A DNA stretch of 64,000 bases from Gigaspora rosea (lineage: Eukaryota > Glomeromycota > Glomeromycetes > Diversisporales > Gigasporaceae), in contig QKWP01000220.1 in the NCBI GenBank assembly GCA_003550325.1, positions 76,064-140,063 of the forward strand, read 5' to 3'. The notes under the pieces are model-generated. The model did not search any database and had not been told where the DNA came from. It worked only from the letters and a program-made list of their open reading frames with translations. Both the position numbers and the translations under genes were made by a program. Positions 59,162 through 64,000 of this stretch are shown here, piece by piece (the first letter of the stretch is position 1; every line of letters begins with the position of its first letter).

Positions 59162-59870
59162 AGGGTGTGGCGCCTTAGAGAAGTGGTCAAGGTGTCACCC
59201 CCCAAGCGGCAGGTTGACAGTTCGAATCCCACTGGCGACGTTTTGAAGTTAAATCTGTGTTCGGTGATTGTGGCTTATGAGCGGTTGGGCGCTAAACCTG
59301 TAACCTTGGTTCCACCATCTTGAATGGGAGCCTGCGGGCGCAATGATGTATGTGTTATATCGCAAATCCAGGGAACCGGAAAAAACCCACAAGAACCCGT
59401 TTGGCAAGACCCGAGTTAGGAGGTAGTGAAAATCGGTCCTAAGGTATGCACCAGAGAAGGCGGATACTACGATCGGAACGAACCTAATAAGGGCAGGTAG
59501 CCTCGGTTACCAAATCCGGGCAATGGTACATGTATGGGACATGGAATTTGTTCCGGTAGGCTCTTGTGCGAGGATAAAGTAGCCCTTAGGTCGTCGAACT
59601 TAAAAGGGTTGTGGCCTACAATATCTGCATTAAATGTAGTGCGTCGGTAGTAATAGGAGGACCATGAACCAGAGGGTTTAAATAGACAATTCCCGTAGTT
59701 GGGTTGTAGGTATGGCAGCTAGTGTAGAACCTTTGGGCGGACTACTTAAATTAGGCACCAAAAGTGCACGTGTGGCTAGTTGTATCCTCATTCATGTAAC
59801 AAATATTACGTCACTATAACTCATAATAAAATCCCGGCCATAGCACACGGCCTCTAAACTTAAAAAAAAA
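59162..59870 (+). mobile_element. tRNA-headed SINE-like retroposon, short subtype, 709 bp
   Basis: A tRNA-like head (about 59167-59240) contains an A-box-like cttagagaagtggtc and a B box agttcgaatccc. The body is GC-richer than its surroundings and the element ends in an A-tail (taaaaaaaaa). A 16-bp perfect direct repeat, ataaataaattaggat, flanks it at 59146-59161 and 59871-59886, one copy directly after the tail, which shows target-primed reverse transcription. The distal part matches the minus-strand copy at 32263-33236; the middle does not. RNA polymerase III transcription from the boxes is expected from family knowledge. Confidence 0.92.
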
Positions 59871-60176
59871 ATAAATAAATTAGGATGCAATGTCCATAAA
59901 TGCAACAAAAATACATATTTCGATATACACCAATCACTTTTTAACGATTTGAAAGATTTTTTCGCTGAAGTACCTTACTATGTACTAGTTAGTGATGTGC
60001 CGCGTACAATACTATACGTACTGTATGTACTGTATACTAAAATTCTGCTGATCACTTGTTCCAGCCAATCAGATGCCAGAAAAGAACTATACATACAGTT
60101 GAGGTAATTTTTTCTGTATCATATAAAAATAGCACACTAAACTCATATATATTAATAAGTTTTAAAAATTAGAGCC

Positions 60177-60881
60177 TATAGATGCTACTGAAATTAAATC
60201 AAAGTGGTGAAATGATTTCACCATTTCACCAATCACCAATTAGCAATGGTGTAATTGGTGTAACTAGTGAATTGGTGTAATTGGTAAATTGGTGAATTGG
60301 TAAAATAGTGACAGTAAATTAGTGAAATGATGAAATAGTGAAATAGTGAATGGAGAATGGTAAAATGGTAAATTTCCAGAGTCTGGAATTATTTCAGTCT
60401 GGAATTCCAACTGTATTTGCTCTTCAAAAGTTAGGTTTTTGTTCAAATTTTTACATTTTATGTTTTTACAAGTACATTTAGAGATCAAAACTTTAACTGT
60501 GTAAGTTCAAATTTAGATGCAAAATGCACAATATAAAAATAATTTTTGTAAAGTAATAGAAGCAAGTAACTTTACCATAATTTTATTCAAACCAACCAAA
60601 TTTATCGATCTCGTTGAAATAAATGAAGGGAAAGGAAAAGTGCTTTTTTTAGAAGACAATCAATTCATAAATTCACCATTTCAAAATTCACTAATACTAT
60701 TTCACCAATTTGCTATTTTCACCAATTTGCCATTTCACCAATTCACCAATTTTACCAATTTCACCAATTTTACTATTTCACCAATTTCACCATTTTGCCA
60801 AAATTTTATTTTGGTATAATTCTGGTAAAACTATTTCACTATTTCACCTGGTAAAATGGTTTAATTTCACTAGCATCTATA
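60177..60881. mobile_element. TIR element filled with accaatttc-type minisatellite
   Basis: Ends tatagatgctactgaaatta and (inverted) tatagatgctagtgaaatta. The 8-bp repeat ttagagcc flanks it perfectly (60169-60176 and 60882-60889). The left inner half is made of ggtgaattggtgtaatt units and the right inner half of their complement, so most of the element folds back on itself. The ORF at 60517-60819 covers the centre and the right satellite and is judged fortuitous. Confidence 0.82.
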
Positions 60882-60956
60882 TTAGAGCCAATAAATTATT
60901 TAAACTACAATATAGCAGCTTATTTTTTTAATATTATTTTTATATTAAATGCTATA

Positions 60957-61543
60957 AGCTGGTACAAAAAGATTTGCACCTCAAATAGCTCTAATTAAAA
61001 TATTTTTGTACAAATTAATTTTTAATTTTTTTTAATTTAATATAATTATTAGGTTACCAGATTGATAAAAATAAAATTATTTTGATTATTTTATTGATAA
61101 AATAAAAAAATTTATTAATAGTAACTTTTTTTAAAAATATTTACTATATAATTTACTATAGTAATTTCGTATATAGTAAAAAGATCAAATTATCATGTTT
61201 TAAATCTAAATTTCTTTACAAACAGTGATTCAATTTTGCTCAAATTTTACTGATACCCTTATTATATGCACATTAATGCACTTGCATAGTACAATCTCAT
61301 ACAACTACATATTGGTTGCAAAATTATTTAAAATATCTTTTTTTTAAAATTATTTTTTCTTTTTTTTCAAATATAGTGAATTGTACATACTTAATTATTA
61401 AAATAAAACAATGTTAAGACAATAAAAAATAATATAATAAGTTAGATTAAAACCTATTTTATTCGATACTAAGAAATTTTTAATAATTAATCAAAAATAA
61501 AAAAACTTATCCTGATTGAGGGGCAAATCTTTTTGCACCAGCT
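60957..61543. mobile_element. 587-bp TIR element
   Basis: agctggtacaaaaagatttg and the inverse caaatctttttgcaccagct are the ends, continuing to about 28 bp with two mismatches. Target duplication unclear; no ORF. Confidence 0.75.
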
Positions 61544-61899
61544 CATATTAATTTTTAAAGTTTGGGAAGCTTTTAGGAGTCCTACACTATATAAATGGTA
61601 CATCACTAGTACTATTACTATGTACTATACTATGTGTGCATCTACTTATTTGCTCAGGTAATACAAGCTCCTGGAGCAGAACTAGCATATTGAAGAGTGC
61701 AAATTTTGACTATTCTGAATCATCTCAATGAAGAATTCAAACATGCGTAAAAGAAGAAAAAAACGAAAATATGCAAATACTAATTTTTAAATTGATCTTA
61801 GTGCACTAATTAAAAATGATGAGAATGAAATTTTACTTATATTAAAAATTACTTTAACCCTATAGCCTCTAACATTAAGGCCCTAATCCTAAATTTGAA

Positions 61900-62148
61900 T
61901 TTCATACACTTAGTTTATTTACAAAATCAGATTTTTTTTTTGTGTTGTTAGGGGAGTAACAAAAATCAGGTGATTTTTTAGGGGGGTAAAAAAAAGTAAA
62001 ATTATATATAAGGAACCTGACTATTTATATATTAAAGGAGAGGGAGGTGGGTAGGCCTTTGATAAAAAATAATCAGGTGATAAATGACACTGCCCTTACC
62101 TGTGCAATTAAGTAAAATATACTATATGCTAGTACTAGATCCGATCTA
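61900..62148. other. Remnant ends of a gap-type TIR element
   Basis: caggtgataaatgacactgc near 62083-62095 resembles, in inverse, the MULE terminus gcgccatttatcatctga, and caggtgattttttagggggg occurs at about 61970. Only traces; no complete element was found. Confidence 0.35.
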
Positions 62149-62882
62149 CCCTATAAGAAAAGTGGTTCAGGGTATGGTACAGGAAAACAGTATATATGCA
62201 TGGAATAGTACAGACAATATAGTATATATAGGCATGTTTATAGAATAGCATATTAAAAATGACACAGATACTATGGTAATGGAGTAGCACATTATATTAT
62301 ATTATACAGAATGGTGCACATTTAGTGGTACGCATATGCACATTATATGTAATAGCACGTCGAATTACATGAAATGGTATATGTTAAAAATGACATGTAG
62401 TGGCTCATTTCACAGAGTACTATAAGAGTAAAGGATCACATACGATTTTTTTAAAAAAAAGTTGCAATATCTCAAAAACTCACAAGTAAGCCTGCTCTGG
62501 TATCTTAAAGAAAAAGATTACTTGTAAGATTTTACACATTTGTAGTTTTTTTAGCTTCCAGATATATACATATTTCAACTATTATCTAGTTTTTTTCTAA
62601 TAAAATATCTATTTATAAGTGGACCATAAATTTATATTTACTTACCTGTTTTATTTATATACTATCATACGTGTCAATTGACTTAGCAAACTGCTACAAA
62701 AGGCATGGATAATTTATGTGATTTATGTTAAATTTGGCATGTGTATATGGATCAATACAGTTTGCCGATTCCTGTGTCTACTCAAACTATACATATGCAA
62801 ACCCGACCCATAGTACGTGCTACTTGACTACGTGCCTATATACTGTTTTTCTATGCAATCCTGGACTACTTTTTTTATAGGG
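62149..62882. mobile_element. 734-bp TIR element
   Basis: ccctataagaaaagtggttc and (inverted) ccctataaaaaaagtagtcc start TIRs of about 50 bp that also share gaaaaacagtatata. The 3-bp flank cta occurs on both sides. No transposase. Confidence 0.75.
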
Positions 62883-63470
62883 CTAAAATATAAAAAAAAA
62901 TTCTTTTTTTGAATATTGCGAGGAAATTATTTTGATAATCAAATGCACAAGCATAGCACAAATTACCTTAAGCAGTTTAAAATGTGGTTCTCATATTTTG
63001 TTTTTTTTTAATTAGAGTTAGGATCTTATAGTATAAATATTGAACAGAGGAATTATGATAACATTTTTGACAAATTATGTGTACCTATAAATCGTGACTT
63101 AGATACTGAACCACAATACTAGAAATGTGATCCGAATATTGCCCTATGAAAACTCGATATACAGAAATGCATATTGATTCACATAGATTGCAAGTTTAAG
63201 TGGGCAAATTCACAAGGTACTGATCTTTTTAAGTTCTATAAAAACATTCATATACCTTCTTGTCCTTTTTTATGTGTTTTTGTTTCTTGATTTCAATCGA
63301 ATTTATTTATATTTACTTAGTTTTTTGTTTTTTCAGATCGTATAATTTTTTTTCTTTGTTTCAAACTAATTCGTTCGTAACTCTTTTTTATCTTAGCTGT
63401 TAGCTTTTTGGAGCCGAACTTTATTTGCTCGAACTACTGTATACTACCCATCTTTACGATTACATACTAC
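62883..63470. other. A+T-rich interval, nothing recognised
   Basis: No gene or repeat that I can support; T-rich on the plus strand from 63240. Part may belong to the 3' side of the pseudogene below. Confidence 0.45.
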
Positions 63471-63479
63471 CCATTATCC

Positions 63480-63925
63480 AAATTAGGGTCTAACGCAGTT
63501 CTTGTGGCCTGCTCCAAAAACATTTTATGGTATCATGATATCCATACCTGGATTGTTGAAACTTTTGGCACTTCATCTTGCTCCAACTCACCATTATTTG
63601 CAAATTATTTCAATCTTTTATGCATATCAGTAGCTGTCATGTGGTCTTTAGCGTGAATATTTCCTTGTAAGAACATTTGTTCAAGCATTTTTTTAACCGT
63701 ATCTGACATCCGTTTACCTCCACCTCGATTACCATATGCTAAATTTTCACGCAATGCCCATCCTTTATTCCAAGGAAAGCCAATATATGGTGTGTTCTCT
63801 ATGCAAGAACCTTCTTCTATATTTTTAAGATTTGTTGCTTAATGAGAGAATACCAAATTTATTAGCGATAATACTTACCCTCCATATCTTGATCTCTTGT
63901 ATCTATAGAAATATTTTTGTATCTT
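63480..63925 (-). pseudogene. Unidentified protein fragment with one intron and in-frame stops
   Basis: On the minus strand an exon ending RYKNISIDTRDQDMEG is followed by a donor GTAAGT (63878-63873), a 41-nt intron and an acceptor AAG at 63838. The second exon reads TNLKNIEEGSCIENTPYIGF, PWNKGWALRENLAYGNRGGG, KRMSDTVKKMLEQMFLQGN, TATDMHKRLK, a stop, ELEQDEVPKVSTIQVWIS, a stop. The regular charged pattern shows a genuine protein. I believe similar sequences occur as multicopy ORFs in these fungi but cannot name the domain; the second half looks like a helical DNA-binding or scaffold segment. Stops (TAA in KRLK*, TGA in VWIS*) mark it as dead. Confidence 0.55.
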
Positions 63926-64000
63926 AGATTTATTTAGATAATAAAAATTATTTTATATAAACAAAAGATATTTTTATTACCTATTATCACTATGTTGTCC

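Larger units (their letters stand above)
59990..61608. mobile_element. hAT-like element, 1.6 kb, carrying two further TIR elements
   Basis: Ends tagtgatgtgcc and (inverted) tagtgatgtacc. Flanks gtactagt (59982-59989) and gtactatt (61609-61616) match at 7 of 8 positions, an hAT-type duplication with one change. No transposase. It contains 60177-60881 and 60957-61543. Confidence 0.7.

Noticed and set aside
59167..59240. Functional tRNA gene
   Set aside because: The boxes are good but acceptor and T stems are mismatched, and the sequence is the head of a 709-bp retroposon with A-tail and target duplication.
60517..60819. 100-residue ORF
   Set aside because: Its second half is translated accaatttc-type minisatellite; no protein features otherwise.

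Overview
The window looks like a stretch of a filamentous fungal nuclear genome, most probably an arbuscular mycorrhizal fungus of the Rhizophagus type. The reasons are extreme A+T richness, short GT-AG introns of about 75-110 nt, deeply nested transposons (hAT, MULE, Tc1/mariner-like, LTR, LINE, SINE), and remnants of KCTD/BTB, Sel1-repeat and protein-kinase families that are greatly expanded in that group. The assignment is inference; no marker gene is present. All calls come from reading the sequence by eye.

The most interesting object is a candidate micro-exon gene at 27808-31306 (+). Exon 1 encodes a signal peptide. It is followed by a chain of 3-9 nt exons, each framed by an AG acceptor and a GT donor (mostly TTAG/NNN/GTAAGT) and spaced about 75-110 nt apart, then a 22-nt terminal exon with a stop. 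All internal exons are multiples of three and stay in one phase. The joined model is a 69-residue secreted peptide with six cysteines in the mature part. A 5'-truncated second copy at 213-7083 keeps the same exon triplets but has broken donors and large insertions, so it serves as a decayed comparison.

The two copies belong to a large segmental duplication (A: 213-10830; B: 28920-49556). Behind the micro-exon gene both copies carry a KCTD/BTB pseudogene and a kinase pseudogene. Comparing the copies gives clean empty sites for several insertions: in A, a 509-bp foldback and a 4.2-kb TIR element holding a 2.2-kb TIR element that holds a 773-bp hAT; in B, a 12.5-kb segment with a TTAA duplication, a 1.08-kb hAT and a 598-bp TA-inserted element.

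Between the copies, an 8.8-kb hAT shell (12456-21291, perfect 8-bp target duplication) contains a MULE with a 639-aa transposase ORF (13207-15126), itself invaded by a long-TIR element and a double hairpin. Next come a minus-strand LINE remnant, a Sel1-repeat pseudogene and several MITEs. Right of copy B is the only intact conventional gene, 49918-51480, which has two tandem KCTD domains and duplicated introns. It is followed by a decayed hAT, a solo LTR, an LTR retrotransposon on the minus strand (53834-58430) whose interior carries Sel1-like fragments, a tRNA-headed SINE with a 16-bp target duplication, another nested hAT group, and a minus-strand pseudogene at the right edge. The remainder is A+T-rich repeat debris.
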